Notes: generated by a model not told the origin, from the letters alone. DNA of 64,000 nucleotides from Bacteroidales bacterium (GCA_017645275.1 JAGCPH010000020.1:106986-170985); one strand, 5' to 3'; positions 29,062-38,842 are shown, counted from the stretch's first letter. Translations and numbers: made by a program.

Positions 29062-32000
29062 TCAATTTTTAATAATCTTTACAATTTGATTATTGATATT
29101 TACAAAATACATTCCATCCGGCAAGTTTTCTATGTTAATCTGTTGATTATCAGATGAAATAATTCCTTTTAAAATTGTTTTTCCAAAGATGTCGGATATT
29201 GTGTAATGTGTTGGCTGTTTGACGTTAATCAATATGAAATCATAGGCAGGATTAGGATAAACTGCGCAACTTAAATCATCGTTAGGCTCTGGTTTTTCGG
29301 TGTGATGCTCTTCGTAAATTTCGTCACAATCCACATCTCCAAACTGGATAATTGCCTCACCGTCAACCCAATAGCAGCGCATGCCGTCAACGCGATAATT
29401 TCTGTCTTTCTGAAGCAATCTCTCGGGGAAGAAACTTCTGGTGTGCCCGATGCCGCAAATTATTTGTCCACTGAAGATGTCTTGTTCATCGCTTACGGTC
29501 ATTATTCGATAGACGTTACCATTGTATTCGGTGTAGCTAACCGCATCTACATACATCGTAATACTTTGATTGCCAACGCTAATAGTCCATTCGTCGCCGA
29601 CATTGGCATAGAAATTATAAAGCGTGGTGTAGCTTCCTGTGAGCTTGTCCCACCAATAGACAATGCCGTTGTCGCTGTAAACGTATTCATGAGTCTTTAC
29701 AACGTTTAATCCTTTGTCATACAATGTGTTACTCTTAACAATGACTTTCGGTCTGGATGTCCCGATGGTGGTGTCGGCAGCACATTCAAGATACTGGTAA
29801 GTGACGCTACCGTTTTCGTTGGTGATTTCATAATACCATTCGTCGCCGATAAGTGGATAGTTGTCCTCATAATTCGTAATAATTGGCAAACCGCCATTGA
29901 CATCTTCAATCCAAACGCACTCGTGGTTTGCACCGGCATTCAGTGCCTTTACCATATCATTGGTGCCGTATTGTCCGATGGTGAGCAGCCAATAAGGTGG
30001 ATAATCGCCGCGATGAAAAGCCGAAGAGCCAGGCAAATCAGGCGAATCGGGATTTCCGCAGGCAGGGATGTCGTCGTCATCGAGCCAATAGCAGTTCAAG
30101 TCGTAAGTATTTTCATATTCATATCCGGCAATATTTCCGCGATAGACCTGAATATTGGAGGCCAACAGCGCCGAAGGGATGTAAATGTCACCAGTGTTGT
30201 AAACATTTTCTATTGATTGACCACCTGTGCCGACTATTCCGCCTGCCCAGACGCTTTCCAAACTTTCATCAAGAGTTTTTATTTCAACTATTACGTCGCC
30301 ACGATTGTAGCTGTTTGTTATATAGTTTTGAAAACCGCCGCTAAGTCCGCCAATGTGCAACTCTGTTGCTGGCGAAGCTTTTACCGTGCCTTTGTTCACG
30401 CATCGTGTGATGGTGTTAGCATGCTTGCCGGAGATTCCACCTGCTGCACTTACGCTGTCGCCCACGACATCGCCGTTGTTGACACAATCATAAATATCCA
30501 CCAAAATATTCTGATACCCCATCGTTCCCATAATGCCGCCACACACAGAGCCTTTGCCAAAAATAGTTCCGTTATTTGTGCATTGCCTGATTTCAATGTC
30601 GTTGCAAAGTCCGACAATGCCGCCGATGGTGTTGCCATAACCAGATGCATAGTTCTGACAATTCAACAACATGCCATTACTGAACTGAGCCACGATACCT
30701 CCGGCATTGTAATCACCGCCGTCGAAAACACCAGTCTCGTTGTTAATACAATTTTGAACGATACAATTGTCAACACGACCGACAATACCACCGGATTTTC
30801 CTCCGTATGTCCTGCCGAAATTCTGGCAATTTGTGATAAGAGATTGTATCGCCATGCCAGCTATTCCGCCTGAACAGTTTTGTGCAATGATATTACCTTT
30901 ATTAATACATGATTCTATTTTAAAATCACCGCTTTCAACAGAAATAGCGCTAACGATGCCAGCGCCATCATAAATGCTGTCCAATCTGGCTTCATTTACA
31001 CAATCTTTAATGTAAAATGTGTCGTCGGCATTAACAGTATAAGTCCCCACAATACCTCCGGCGGTTTGGCTATATTCGATATGACTGTTGGTAACTGTAC
31101 AATTTTCAATAATTGTGTTTTGTGCCGATCCCACGAGTGCTCCTGTTACTACACCGTTTTTAATGTAAGCGTTTTCAATATGCACATTCTTGATTGTGGC
31201 ATTATCGGTGCAGCCGAACAGACCTGAAACCATGTTTTGCCCTGGATTTTCTATGTTTAATCCAAATATTTTATGGTTGTTTCCATCGAAAACACCTCTA
31301 AAATACCGTGGTGAATTCACATTGATATCATAATCACCGATTGTTCTCCAATCATATTCGCGATCGTTAAATAAGAATATGTCGTTTGTAAGAATATAGT
31401 GCGCAAAATCACATCCCTCGTATGTCATCCACGCCAACAAAGCCAACTGCTCCGAATTGGCAATCTGATAAGGGTTTTCTGGCGAACCGTTGCCACCCGC
31501 ATAATTAAGCCAGTATGAACCGCTCCATGTTTCAACAAATGTGTCGAAATATTGATTCCATTCTGAATTTCTATAAACAGATAGACGTCCGAAAGGGACT
31601 ATCAGCTTTGAACAATCCATGTTTTCAAACGGACGGTCTCCAATAGTAGGCGGTACTCCAGCCATGCAAATGATATAGGAGAAACCGGTACAGTCCCAGA
31701 AAGCGTAAGAACCTATTGATGTCACGGAACTAGGAATTATCAATAACCCATTAAATGAACAACCTCCAAAAGCAGCTTCACCTATTGTGGTTACACTTTC
31801 ACCCAAAGTAAGATAGCCGTCTAAACTGGTGTTGCTAAATGCGTGTTCGCCAATGTAAGTGACGGCATCAGGGATGGTTATGTCACCATGCAGTCTCTGA
31901 CAGAAGTCAAAAGCACAATCACCGATGCTGGTAATGGTATTGGGAAGGGTCAATGGGCCGTCCAGAAAGGCACAATTGTAAAAGGCCCGATATCCAATCG

Positions 32001-32205
32001 CTGTAACTGTATAATCTTGATTTTCATAGGTCACCGACTCAGGGATGTCAAGCTCTCCCATCGCACTAAGGCCGTCGATATGACCAGTGACAGTCACAGT
32101 TACGCTGTCGTCGTTGATGGTATAAAATAATTTGCCGACATGAAAATCCTGGGCGTTAAGGGTTATTGAACAAAAAATCGCAGCTAAAAGAAGAAGCTTT
32201 TTCAT
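29062..32205 (-). CDS. BspA-like LRR / GLUG surface protein with T9SS domain
   Basis: 1047 residues; signal peptide cleaved near LNAQ. Residues about 25-215 are BspA-type LRR_5 repeats (VTAIGYRAFYNC, TSIGDCAFDFC). About 235-750 are GLUG-type beta-helix repeats (GGIVGLCNDIEIRQCTNNG). About 780-965 form a beta domain (VTYQYLECAAD, VYWWDKLTGSYTTLYNF, GGHxRSFFPE-like segment) shared with the 513-residue protein in this operon. A T9SS sorting domain (from about 975, YPNPAYDFI) ends it. Such proteins act as adhesins or extracellular matrix binders. Last gene of the minus-strand operon, 17 bp after its neighbour and just before the large palindrome. Confidence 0.9.
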   Translation of the reverse strand: MKKLLLLAAIFCSITLNAQDFHVGKLFYTINDDSVTVTVTGHIDGLSAMGELDIPESVTYENQDYTVTAIGYRAFYNCAFLDGPLTLPNTITSIGDCAFDFCQRLHGDITIPDAVTYIGEHAFSNTSLDGYLTLGESVTTIGEAAFGGCSFNGLLIIPSSVTSIGSYAFWDCTGFSYIICMAGVPPTIGDRPFENMDCSKLIVPFGRLSVYRNSEWNQYFDTFVETWSGSYWLNYAGGNGSPENPYQIANSEQLALLAWMTYEGCDFAHYILTNDIFLFNDREYDWRTIGDYDINVNSPRYFRGVFDGNNHKIFGLNIENPGQNMVSGLFGCTDNATIKNVHIENAYIKNGVVTGALVGSAQNTIIENCTVTNSHIEYSQTAGGIVGTYTVNADDTFYIKDCVNEARLDSIYDGAGIVSAISVESGDFKIESCINKGNIIAQNCSGGIAGMAIQSLITNCQNFGRTYGGKSGGIVGRVDNCIVQNCINNETGVFDGGDYNAGGIVAQFSNGMLLNCQNYASGYGNTIGGIVGLCNDIEIRQCTNNGTIFGKGSVCGGIMGTMGYQNILVDIYDCVNNGDVVGDSVSAAGGISGKHANTITRCVNKGTVKASPATELHIGGLSGGFQNYITNSYNRGDVIVEIKTLDESLESVWAGGIVGTGGQSIENVYNTGDIYIPSALLASNIQVYRGNIAGYEYENTYDLNCYWLDDDDIPACGNPDSPDLPGSSAFHRGDYPPYWLLTIGQYGTNDMVKALNAGANHECVWIEDVNGGLPIITNYEDNYPLIGDEWYYEITNENGSVTYQYLECAADTTIGTSRPKVIVKSNTLYDKGLNVVKTHEYVYSDNGIVYWWDKLTGSYTTLYNFYANVGDEWTISVGNQSITMYVDAVSYTEYNGNVYRIMTVSDEQDIFSGQIICGIGHTRSFFPERLLQKDRNYRVDGMRCYWVDGEAIIQFGDVDCDEIYEEHHTEKPEPNDDLSCAVYPNPAYDFILINVKQPTHYTISDIFGKTILKGIISSDNQQINIENLPDGMYFVNINNQIVKIIKN

Positions 32206-32222
32206 GATAAACAGTTTAATTT

Positions 32223-33065
32223 TTATTTGAAATCACAAACCAGACGGACACACAATCCGCAATGACGTGGGCCATCAATACTGATATTCCCTCCATCTTC
32301 ACCAACGAAGGAGTACAATGCGAAGTCGTCATAATAAGGTGTTGATGTCCAATAGCAGCCGTAAACATTGACGCTTTGTATTAGATTCCCGAATCGGAAA
32401 CCGCCGGCGGGAAGGAAGACAGCGTCATGCGGTTCGAGGCTGTTTTTCCATTCCAATTTCGAGATTGCGTTCAAAGCAAAATCGCCACCGGTTGTATTTG
32501 TATTGTTGAGAATGAAATAGTCGCTTGTCCAGTCGTCGGGAAGCAATATCACGCCGTTAATGCCGTCGATTGTGGCTTTTGCGAATCGCAGACCGCTGTT
32601 TGTAGTTCTCTGTTTGAACAGATATGTCCATTCTGGACCTGTCATTGTGCGCCAGCTGCTGCCCGCACCATTGGAAATGGTGTTGTCGCCCCACTCTGAA
32701 TATGTATGGTAATCAGAGTCGCCAAAACTGAACAACGTGGGATTGTTACCAGTGCCCCAGCCGAACATATCAATCCAGCCGTTGTATTCATCGGAGATAT
32801 TGGAATTGTCGAAACCTATTGTATCCCATTGGTTTTCAGCGAAACGCCAAACATTAGTGGATGCGCGGTATTGCAGATTTCCTTTCGAAAAATAAACCTT
32901 CGTCGAGTCGCTTACAGAAAACAATCCGTTAATCGTTCCTGTAGGATGCGACGGCTGCGGCTGGTTTCCGCCCGACGATTTCTTGCAACCGAATGTGATT
33001 AAGAGAATCGCAAATAAAAATAATACTGCTATTTTATTAAAGCTTGTGTAAATATTATTATTCAT
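32223..33065 (-). CDS. Lipoprotein with FISUMP / C-lectin-like domain
   Basis: 280 residues; signal peptide with lipobox ending LITFGC then KKSSGG. The main domain opens with LFSVSDSTKVYFSKGNLQY and holds WDMFGWGTG-like and WRTMTGPEWTYLF segments, closing with GCYWTSTPY and GLCVRLVC. This is the pattern of Fibrobacter/Bacteroidota paralogous surface domains with a formylglycine-enzyme/C-type-lectin-like fold, so ligand binding is likely. The N-terminal signal region is almost identical at DNA level to that of the gene ending at 36506. Third gene from the end of the operon's seven-member string would be its BspA neighbour; this one is second from the end. Confidence 0.8.
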   Translation of the reverse strand: MNNNIYTSFNKIAVLFLFAILLITFGCKKSSGGNQPQPSHPTGTINGLFSVSDSTKVYFSKGNLQYRASTNVWRFAENQWDTIGFDNSNISDEYNGWIDMFGWGTGNNPTLFSFGDSDYHTYSEWGDNTISNGAGSSWRTMTGPEWTYLFKQRTTNSGLRFAKATIDGINGVILLPDDWTSDYFILNNTNTTGGDFALNAISKLEWKNSLEPHDAVFLPAGGFRFGNLIQSVNVYGCYWTSTPYYDDFALYSFVGEDGGNISIDGPRHCGLCVRLVCDFK

Positions 33066-33123
33066 AAGATTAATATTTTAATTAGTTTAGAGATTTCTCC
33101 ACTTCGCTTCGGTCGATATGACG
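33021..33123 (-). repeat. Duplicated gene-junction segment, copy 1
   Basis: 33021-33103 matches 36462-36544 with only two mismatches in 83 bases by eye. It covers a lipoprotein signal region, the intergenic gap and the 3' end of the upstream BspA gene. A dispersed element (GAGATTTCTCCACTTCG...GTCGATATGAC type) continues to 33123. Confidence 0.8.
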
Positions 33124-34023
33124 GGAGGAGGTGTCGCAGTCTTCGACAATATTTTCAAAATACAGAATCCAAGGCGAATGCTCGTATTGATAGCTGCAAT
33201 TGCATGGTACTGTAAGAGTTGTATATGTGTTATATGGGAACACATCGCCTCTTAGCGTCGGCGCCTCGGTGGCAAGTGAAACGACTCCCGACAGCTTTTT
33301 GCAATTCGAGAAAGCCGCCAATCCGATATAGGTGACCGATTCGGGGATTTCCAAATAACTGGTAAAACCATAGCAGTAATCAAATGCAAAGTCGCCTATT
33401 ACAGTGACAGACTTGGGGATGTATAAAGTTCCCATCAGCTGGTCACAAAAAGCAAAAGCTCCTTCGTTGATGGTCGTGAGATTTCTGGAAATATGCAATG
33501 TCCCGTTTAAACTAAAACATGAGTTGAAAGCATTGTTACCCAAAAATGTGACGGAATCAGGGATATATAATGAACCTGTTATATTATGGCAACCGGAAAA
33601 TGCATTCTCGCCAATGTAGGTGAGAGAGCTTGGCAAATTCAAACTGCCAGTTAAGCCGCAGCCATAGAATGCATAATCACCTATTTTTATAATTGTATTT
33701 GGAAGGTTCAGTGAGCCTAATTCCTGCCAGCAATTGCCAAAAGCACCATCGCCGATGACAGTCACGGTGTATTCTTTGCCGTCATGTGACACCGTTTCCG
33801 GGATGTTCACGTCTCCAGACAGGTATTGTAAATCAATACATTCGGTTAAAGTGGCCGAAACGCCGTCGTCGTTTACCTGATAAACATAGTTGTCAATAGT
33901 AAATTCAATCGGGGCTGGCGGTGTGGATGGCTCGTTGTTAGCCGGTGTTTTTTTCTTGCAACCTGAACAAAATATTGATAAGGCAAGAATTAAAATTGAT
34001 AGTGTGGCAAATGTCTTTCTCAT
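33082..34023 (-). CDS. BspA-like leucine-rich repeat lipoprotein
   Basis: 313 residues; lipobox ending FCSGC then KKKTPAN. After a short Pro-rich linker and a FTIDNYVYQVNDDGVSATLT opening, about eight LRR_5 repeats follow (VTVIGDGAFGNC, IKIGDYAFYGC, TYIGENAFSGC). The LRR block ends in a TEAPTLRGDVFPY cap. The last ~15 residues (HIDRSEVEKSLN) are encoded by a dispersed repeat, so the natural C-terminus may have been replaced. It is a close paralogue of the gene at 36528-37472. A surface-exposed binding protein is inferred. Confidence 0.88.
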   Translation of the reverse strand: MRKTFATLSILILALSIFCSGCKKKTPANNEPSTPPAPIEFTIDNYVYQVNDDGVSATLTECIDLQYLSGDVNIPETVSHDGKEYTVTVIGDGAFGNCWQELGSLNLPNTIIKIGDYAFYGCGLTGSLNLPSSLTYIGENAFSGCHNITGSLYIPDSVTFLGNNAFNSCFSLNGTLHISRNLTTINEGAFAFCDQLMGTLYIPKSVTVIGDFAFDYCYGFTSYLEIPESVTYIGLAAFSNCKKLSGVVSLATEAPTLRGDVFPYNTYTTLTVPCNCSYQYEHSPWILYFENIVEDCDTSSRHIDRSEVEKSLN

Positions 34024-34032
34024 ATCTAAATA

Positions 34033-35574
34033 TTATCTTGTTTTTATAATCTTTACAGTCTCATCACCAATTTTGATAAAATACATTCCGTTTTCCAAAT
34101 TTCCAAGGTTAATCTGTTGATTATCAGACGAAATCAAACCATTCATGACGGTTTGTCCGCAAATATTTGTGATAGTGTATTCTATCCCATGTGTGGACGC
34201 TGAACGCCACGTCCCTACAATTGTGATTATCCCATTTGTCGGATTTGGATAGACCTCAAATTCGTTGTTGTCAGCTTGTTCTTCGACGCCCAGATGGTGA
34301 TTGTCATAGATATAGTCGCAATCGATGTCGCCTTCCTTATAGCGAAGAACGCCGTCGTTCCAGAAACAACGCAATCCGTTGACATCATAATTATAATGTC
34401 TTTTCAGCATTTTTTCAGGGAAGAAACTTGTCAGATGGCCTACCATGCATACTATTGTGCCACTGAAAATGTCGTCATAATCGCTGATTTGCATAGTCTT
34501 GTAAATATGCCCGTTGTATTCGGTGGTACCAACCATATCGACATGAACAACAATTGAGTTGTCACCGGCTTTTATTTCCCAATAGTCACCTATTTGCGCA
34601 CCGAAATCGTACAAGACTGTGAATTCCTCAAGGGTCTTGTTCCACCAGTAAATCTTATTGTTTTCACAATAAATATAGTCATTAGTATCTTCAATGATAT
34701 TCACTTTTTTATCTTGGATTATAGTGTCAGATTCATACGACAGGTACTGATATGCTACGCTGCCAGAGCCATCGGCGATTTCGTAGTACCATTCAGGTAC
34801 TTCAGAGCCAAAACCATTACAGTCCTCATGGATTGTTGTGAAATGCTCACTCCAATAGCTGTGCTCGTAAGCTGATGTGCATCCGCACGGCACCGTGATT
34901 GTTGTACAATTGAATAAATTAAATGTATTATACTCAACATCAGGAGCTGTTTCTGGCAGTGCAATCACTTCTGTGATACCATTACAATATCCGAATGCAT
35001 TCGATTCAATCCTTGCGACCGATTTTCCGATTACCAACTCTCCGCTGAAACCATAGCATTCGCCAAATGCCCCTTTCCCTATAAAATTGACTGAGTCGGG
35101 GATGATTAATGGACCCGTAAAATTACAAAGATAAAATGCACAATCACCAATGTGTGTTAATGCTTTCGGAAGGTTTAAAGGTCCTGTCAGGCTATCGCAT
35201 CTGCCAAACACATAATTTTCAATATATGCAAGTGATTCAGGAAGAACCAGATTGCCGTCGAAACCTGTACACCACATGAAGGCGCTTTCGCCAATCCGAC
35301 TTACAGACTGTGGAATTACTAATGAACCTGTCAAACCTGAACATCCCCAAAACGCCTCTTCCCCAATAGTGGTGACCGAATAATCATAGTCATCGTAAGT
35401 CACTGTTTCAGGTATGTTCAGTTCTCCGGAAATACCATTGACATGACCGGTTAAAGTCACAGAAACACCGTCCTCGTTGATTGAATAACGCAGGTCGCCG
35501 ACAGTGAAAGTTTGTGCGGTTATTGTCGATATTCCCAAGATTATCATAACTATTATTAGAAAAAATCTTTTCAT
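34033..35574 (-). CDS. BspA-like LRR protein with T9SS sorting domain
   Basis: 513 residues; signal peptide cleaved near ITAQ. LRR_5 repeats cover about 20-250 (VTTIGEEAFWGC, SRIGESAFMWC, THIGDCAFYLC). About 260-430 hold the beta domain also found in the 1047-residue protein of this operon (VAYQYLSYESD, IYWWNKTLEEFTVLYDF, LTSFFPEKML). A sorting domain follows (YPNPTNGIITI to the C-terminus). It may be a shortened version of the larger protein, lacking the GLUG block. Gaps to both neighbours are 9 and 20 bp. Confidence 0.9.
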   Translation of the reverse strand: MKRFFLIIVMIILGISTITAQTFTVGDLRYSINEDGVSVTLTGHVNGISGELNIPETVTYDDYDYSVTTIGEEAFWGCSGLTGSLVIPQSVSRIGESAFMWCTGFDGNLVLPESLAYIENYVFGRCDSLTGPLNLPKALTHIGDCAFYLCNFTGPLIIPDSVNFIGKGAFGECYGFSGELVIGKSVARIESNAFGYCNGITEVIALPETAPDVEYNTFNLFNCTTITVPCGCTSAYEHSYWSEHFTTIHEDCNGFGSEVPEWYYEIADGSGSVAYQYLSYESDTIIQDKKVNIIEDTNDYIYCENNKIYWWNKTLEEFTVLYDFGAQIGDYWEIKAGDNSIVVHVDMVGTTEYNGHIYKTMQISDYDDIFSGTIVCMVGHLTSFFPEKMLKRHYNYDVNGLRCFWNDGVLRYKEGDIDCDYIYDNHHLGVEEQADNNEFEVYPNPTNGIITIVGTWRSASTHGIEYTITNICGQTVMNGLISSDNQQINLGNLENGMYFIKIGDETVKIIKTR

Positions 35575-35594
35575 ATTATTAGATGTTATTTTTA

Positions 35595-36506
35595 TCAGAA
35601 AGGTTCAACAATCCAGTTGGCGGGAATCTTGTTTGTGCCAAATTGCTGTGGCAACGCCCGCGGACAGTAAAACGTGCCGTATTCAGAAGTCTGATCGAGC
35701 CAGTATAGTGTCGCTCCATTATACCAGTCGGTAAAATAAACCTTTATGCCGCACAAGTTGCTGCAACACGAGAACATCAGCTTATAACAGCCTTCGGCCA
35801 AAGATGTGGCGGGCAAAGTCGGGACTGAAGCAAGTTGTGAACATCCGAAAAACATACGTTCGTAGCAGTATTTAGCCAGATTTGTCGCTGGCAAAGCTGG
35901 GGCTGTTTTAAGCTTCGAACAACCTTCAAACATATTGGAATAACAGTATTCTCCCATTTTTGTGGCAGGAAGCTCTGGCGTTGATGTTATGTAAGTGTCG
36001 ATAAAAAGCCCCGCAAAACAATTTTTAGGCAATTGCTTGTCCCTGAAAACCGTGTCAATCAATGACATAATATTGCCGCTTACAGCTGTTTCCTTGTAAT
36101 TTGTTCTGAATCGCACACCCACGCCAAGATAATGGTTGTTTTCATCATATAATTCTAGATTCGGACTAAGTCCTTGTGGGTTATGGCCTCTGAAATATAC
36201 CTTGTCGCCTTCATGCGCCAAAACCGCAATCGTATAATTAGGTATAAACCTGTTCCAAACGACATTGTCATAACTATACTCGAAATATAATATTGTATCA
36301 TAGCCAAACCTTGCGTCCATTTCTATTGCAATGCGGCTGTCTTCGGCAGTAAAACAAAGCGGATCAGTGATTAAAACGCCAGGCTCTTCAGGAACACTTC
36401 CCGAATCATTGTCAATTTTTTGTTTCTTGCAAGCTGTAATCAAGAGAAATGCCAACAAAAATAATACTGCTATTTTAATAAAGCTTGTGAAAATATTATT
36501 ATTCAT
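35595..36506 (-). CDS. Surface lipoprotein with Cys-rich LPAT repeat block
   Basis: 303 residues; lipobox ending FLLITAC then KKQK. Residues about 40-140 form an all-beta region of unknown family. About 160-260 hold four repeats of the form LPAT-(K/N/S)-(M/L)-(G/A)-x-x-CY-x-x-MF-x-(G/C)-CS, a degenerate BspA-like LRR seen in gut Bacteroidota surface proteins. The signal region is nearly identical in DNA to the lipoprotein at 32223-33065, although the mature parts are unrelated: the exported portion was swapped behind a copied signal. Confidence 0.8.
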   Translation of the reverse strand: MNNNIFTSFIKIAVLFLLAFLLITACKKQKIDNDSGSVPEEPGVLITDPLCFTAEDSRIAIEMDARFGYDTILYFEYSYDNVVWNRFIPNYTIAVLAHEGDKVYFRGHNPQGLSPNLELYDENNHYLGVGVRFRTNYKETAVSGNIMSLIDTVFRDKQLPKNCFAGLFIDTYITSTPELPATKMGEYCYSNMFEGCSKLKTAPALPATNLAKYCYERMFFGCSQLASVPTLPATSLAEGCYKLMFSCCSNLCGIKVYFTDWYNGATLYWLDQTSEYGTFYCPRALPQQFGTNKIPANWIVEPF

Positions 36507-36568
36507 AAGATTAATATTTTAATTAGTTTAGAGATTTCTCCACTCCGCTTCGCTTCGGTCGAAATGAC
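36462..36568 (-). repeat. Duplicated gene-junction segment, copy 2
   Basis: Counterpart of 33021-33123 (offset 3441 bp). The dispersed element part (36532-36568) is slightly longer here and encodes the DRSEAEWRNL-type C-terminus of the next gene. Confidence 0.8.
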
Positions 36569-37472
36569 GCGCGGTGTCGCAATCTTCTTCAATTGTTTCA
36601 AAGTACAGAATCCAAGGTGAATGCTCGTATTGATAGCCACTATTGCATGGTACTGTGAGAGTTGTGTACTTTTCGTATGGAAATACATCATCTCTTAATG
36701 TCGGCGGCTCAGTAGCATGGGATATGACTTCTGTAAACTGTGTGCAATCATAAAATGCCAATTCTCCGATATAGGTGACCGCTTCAGGGAACTCCAGATT
36801 ACCTGCAAAACCAGTACAACTCTCAAAAGCGCGATCACCAATTTTTGTGACGGTTTCCGGGATGTGCAATGGCCCTGTCAGGCTACAACAATACTCAAAC
36901 ACACCATCATTGATGGCGGTGATATTACTTGGAATGTGTAATGTGCCTTCAAAACTATAACAAGAGTTGAAAGCATTATCACCTAAAAATGTAACGGAAT
37001 CAGGGATATATAGCGAACCAGAAAAATAATAGTTAGCTGAGAATGCGCACTCGCCGATGTAGGTGAGAGAACTTGGCAGATTCAAATTGCCGGTGAAACC
37101 ACAGGCGTGGAAAGCCCAGTCGCCGATTTTGGTAATCGTATTCGGAAGGGTCAGTGTGCCTATTTCTGTCCAGGCCATGTCAAAATTAAAAGCATAGTCG
37201 CCGATGACAGTCACAGTGTATTCTTTGCCGTCATACGAAACCGTTTCCGGGATGTTTACGTCTCCCGACAAATATTGCAACTCAATACATTCTGTTAAAG
37301 TTACAGAAACGCTGTCGCTGTTAACCTGATAAACATAGTTGTCAATGGTGAACTCTATTGGAGCCGGCGGAGTCTGCGGCTCGTCATTCACAGGGGATTT
37401 TTTCTTGCAACCGGCAATGGTTATCAATGATAACGATAGAATAACGGTTAAAAATTTTGTGATGTTTTTCAT
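36528..37472 (-). CDS. BspA-like leucine-rich repeat lipoprotein (paralogue)
   Basis: 314 residues; lipobox ending LITIAGC then KKKSPVN. It shares the FTIDNYVYQVNSDSVSVTLT opening and LRR_5 ladder (VTVIGDYAFNFD, TKIGDWAFHAC, TYIGECAFSAN) with the protein at 33082-34023. Its C-terminus (ARHFDRSEAEWRNL) is again repeat-encoded. First surface gene after the regulator, 11 bp downstream of it. Tandem duplication followed by divergence is the simplest origin. Confidence 0.88.
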   Translation of the reverse strand: MKNITKFLTVILSLSLITIAGCKKKSPVNDEPQTPPAPIEFTIDNYVYQVNSDSVSVTLTECIELQYLSGDVNIPETVSYDGKEYTVTVIGDYAFNFDMAWTEIGTLTLPNTITKIGDWAFHACGFTGNLNLPSSLTYIGECAFSANYYFSGSLYIPDSVTFLGDNAFNSCYSFEGTLHIPSNITAINDGVFEYCCSLTGPLHIPETVTKIGDRAFESCTGFAGNLEFPEAVTYIGELAFYDCTQFTEVISHATEPPTLRDDVFPYEKYTTLTVPCNSGYQYEHSPWILYFETIEEDCDTARHFDRSEAEWRNL

Positions 37473-37483
37473 ATAATTAAATT

Positions 37484-38842
37484 TTAAATTTCTTCAAGTA
37501 TTTCTTCAAAACTTCGTGTATCTTCATTTCCTCCCATTTTCTCCTGCTTGATTCTCGATTTTCTCCTTGCATAAGAGTTCGTCTGCTGGTTCAGCAAAAT
37601 CGCAATCACCTGGTTGTTGAATCCCAATCTTGTCAGCGAGCAAATGTGTAAGTCTTCTTTTGTCAACGAAGGATATTTTTCTATAAGTCTTTTGTTGAAG
37701 TCATTGTAAATCAGGTTGATAAGATTCATAAAATCATCCCACGAGTCATCGTCGAGCTGGAAATCCAAGGTGCTTGCCGTTATCTGTTCCGTCAGGGCGA
37801 GGGCAGTGACGTAGACCTTGTTTTTCTTTAACGCAGCCTCAAACTGGTTCTTGGTCTTCTCTGATTCTATCTGAGCTCTCAAAGCTCTTTGACGGAGCAG
37901 AAGTATCATGATAATCAACGCAATAGCGAGCAATCCGAGTGCTCCGAAAAGATAACCCAGCCTCACTTTCTGCTTTTCTTTCAACGCACTTTCCTGTATC
38001 TTGAGGTCGTTCTCGCTCTTGATGCGCTGCATCTCCTCGCTTCTGTGCTCATGGTCGGCCTCAATCATGTTTTCATTGTAAAGCTCATGATATTCAAGGG
38101 CTTGCTGGTAGTCGCCATTCAGCTGGCTTATCAGATAAAGCGCATCATACGCCGACATCCTTGCGCCAGCCTTGTCACTCTTGGCCGCTTCTTCAAGATG
38201 CTTTATTGCGTTTTCGTCATCTTCAAGATAATAATAGGCGACACCAAGCAGCAGGTGGCACTGGTCGTGGTCTGCGCCACCCGCAAGTGCCTGGTTTACA
38301 AAGGTTATGACTTTGTCAAAATTCTCATTTGTCATGTAGATATCTCTCGATAAATCCAGATATAAATCTGCAATGAAAGCATTGTCTTTCAATGATTTTG
38401 CAATTATCAGAGCCTCATTATAATAATACTCGGCATCGTCGAGATTGTTCAGCGAAGCGGCGGCTCGACCTGCGTTCCGATACGCCTTCATCAGGTTTTC
38501 CGATTTTCCGAGCTCCAGGAAAAGGGCAGAGGCATCGAGATGAAGCTCCAAAGCCTCCTCGAAAAGTCCCTGCAGCCAATAAATCTCACCAAGACGATCT
38601 TCGGTCTCTGCTTTTAGTTCCTTGGTCTCAACATCGTCGGCATCGCAGCGGTCGATAGCCACGAGTGCCGCTCCAAAAGCCTTGGCTGCCTCCTCGTTTT
38701 GCTTTGCCTCGCGCAGCTCCACACCTTTATTATATAAAGCACGCGCCTCGTCATGATGCGATACCTGTCTGCAAGCGACAAGTGCCGTCATCAAAACGAG
38801 GAGCGCGATTGTGATATATCTTTTAAATGGTCGCATTGTCAT
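37484..38842 (-). CDS. Membrane-tethered TPR protein with C-terminal helix-turn-helix-like region
   Basis: About 452 residues. N-terminal signal/lipobox-like segment (ALLVLMTALVAC), tetratricopeptide repeats (about 25-270), one transmembrane helix (about 295-320, LGLLAIALIIMILLL), a coiled region, then KYPSLTKEDLHICSLTRLGF...VIAILLN...RKSRIKQEK. This tail matches the putative DNA-binding end of Bacteroidota TPR regulators. The TPR part would sense a periplasmic cue and the tail would act on DNA in the cytoplasm. The start is an ATG at 38842 (38836 also possible); an in-frame TTG lies at 38857. First gene of the surface-protein operon, so autoregulation is plausible. Confidence 0.8.
   Translation of the reverse strand: MTMRPFKRYITIALLVLMTALVACRQVSHHDEARALYNKGVELREAKQNEEAAKAFGAALVAIDRCDADDVETKELKAETEDRLGEIYWLQGLFEEALELHLDASALFLELGKSENLMKAYRNAGRAAASLNNLDDAEYYYNEALIIAKSLKDNAFIADLYLDLSRDIYMTNENFDKVITFVNQALAGGADHDQCHLLLGVAYYYLEDDENAIKHLEEAAKSDKAGARMSAYDALYLISQLNGDYQQALEYHELYNENMIEADHEHRSEEMQRIKSENDLKIQESALKEKQKVRLGYLFGALGLLAIALIIMILLLRQRALRAQIESEKTKNQFEAALKKNKVYVTALALTEQITASTLDFQLDDDSWDDFMNLINLIYNDFNKRLIEKYPSLTKEDLHICSLTRLGFNNQVIAILLNQQTNSYARRKSRIKQEKMGGNEDTRSFEEILEEI

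Noticed and set aside
30217-30873. 218-codon frame opposite the GLUG repeats
   Set aside because: Antisense shadow created by repetitive coding sequence on the other strand.
32223-33065. Diversity-generating retroelement target
   Set aside because: The C-lectin-like fold fits, but no reverse transcriptase, template repeat or variable repeat pair is visible nearby.
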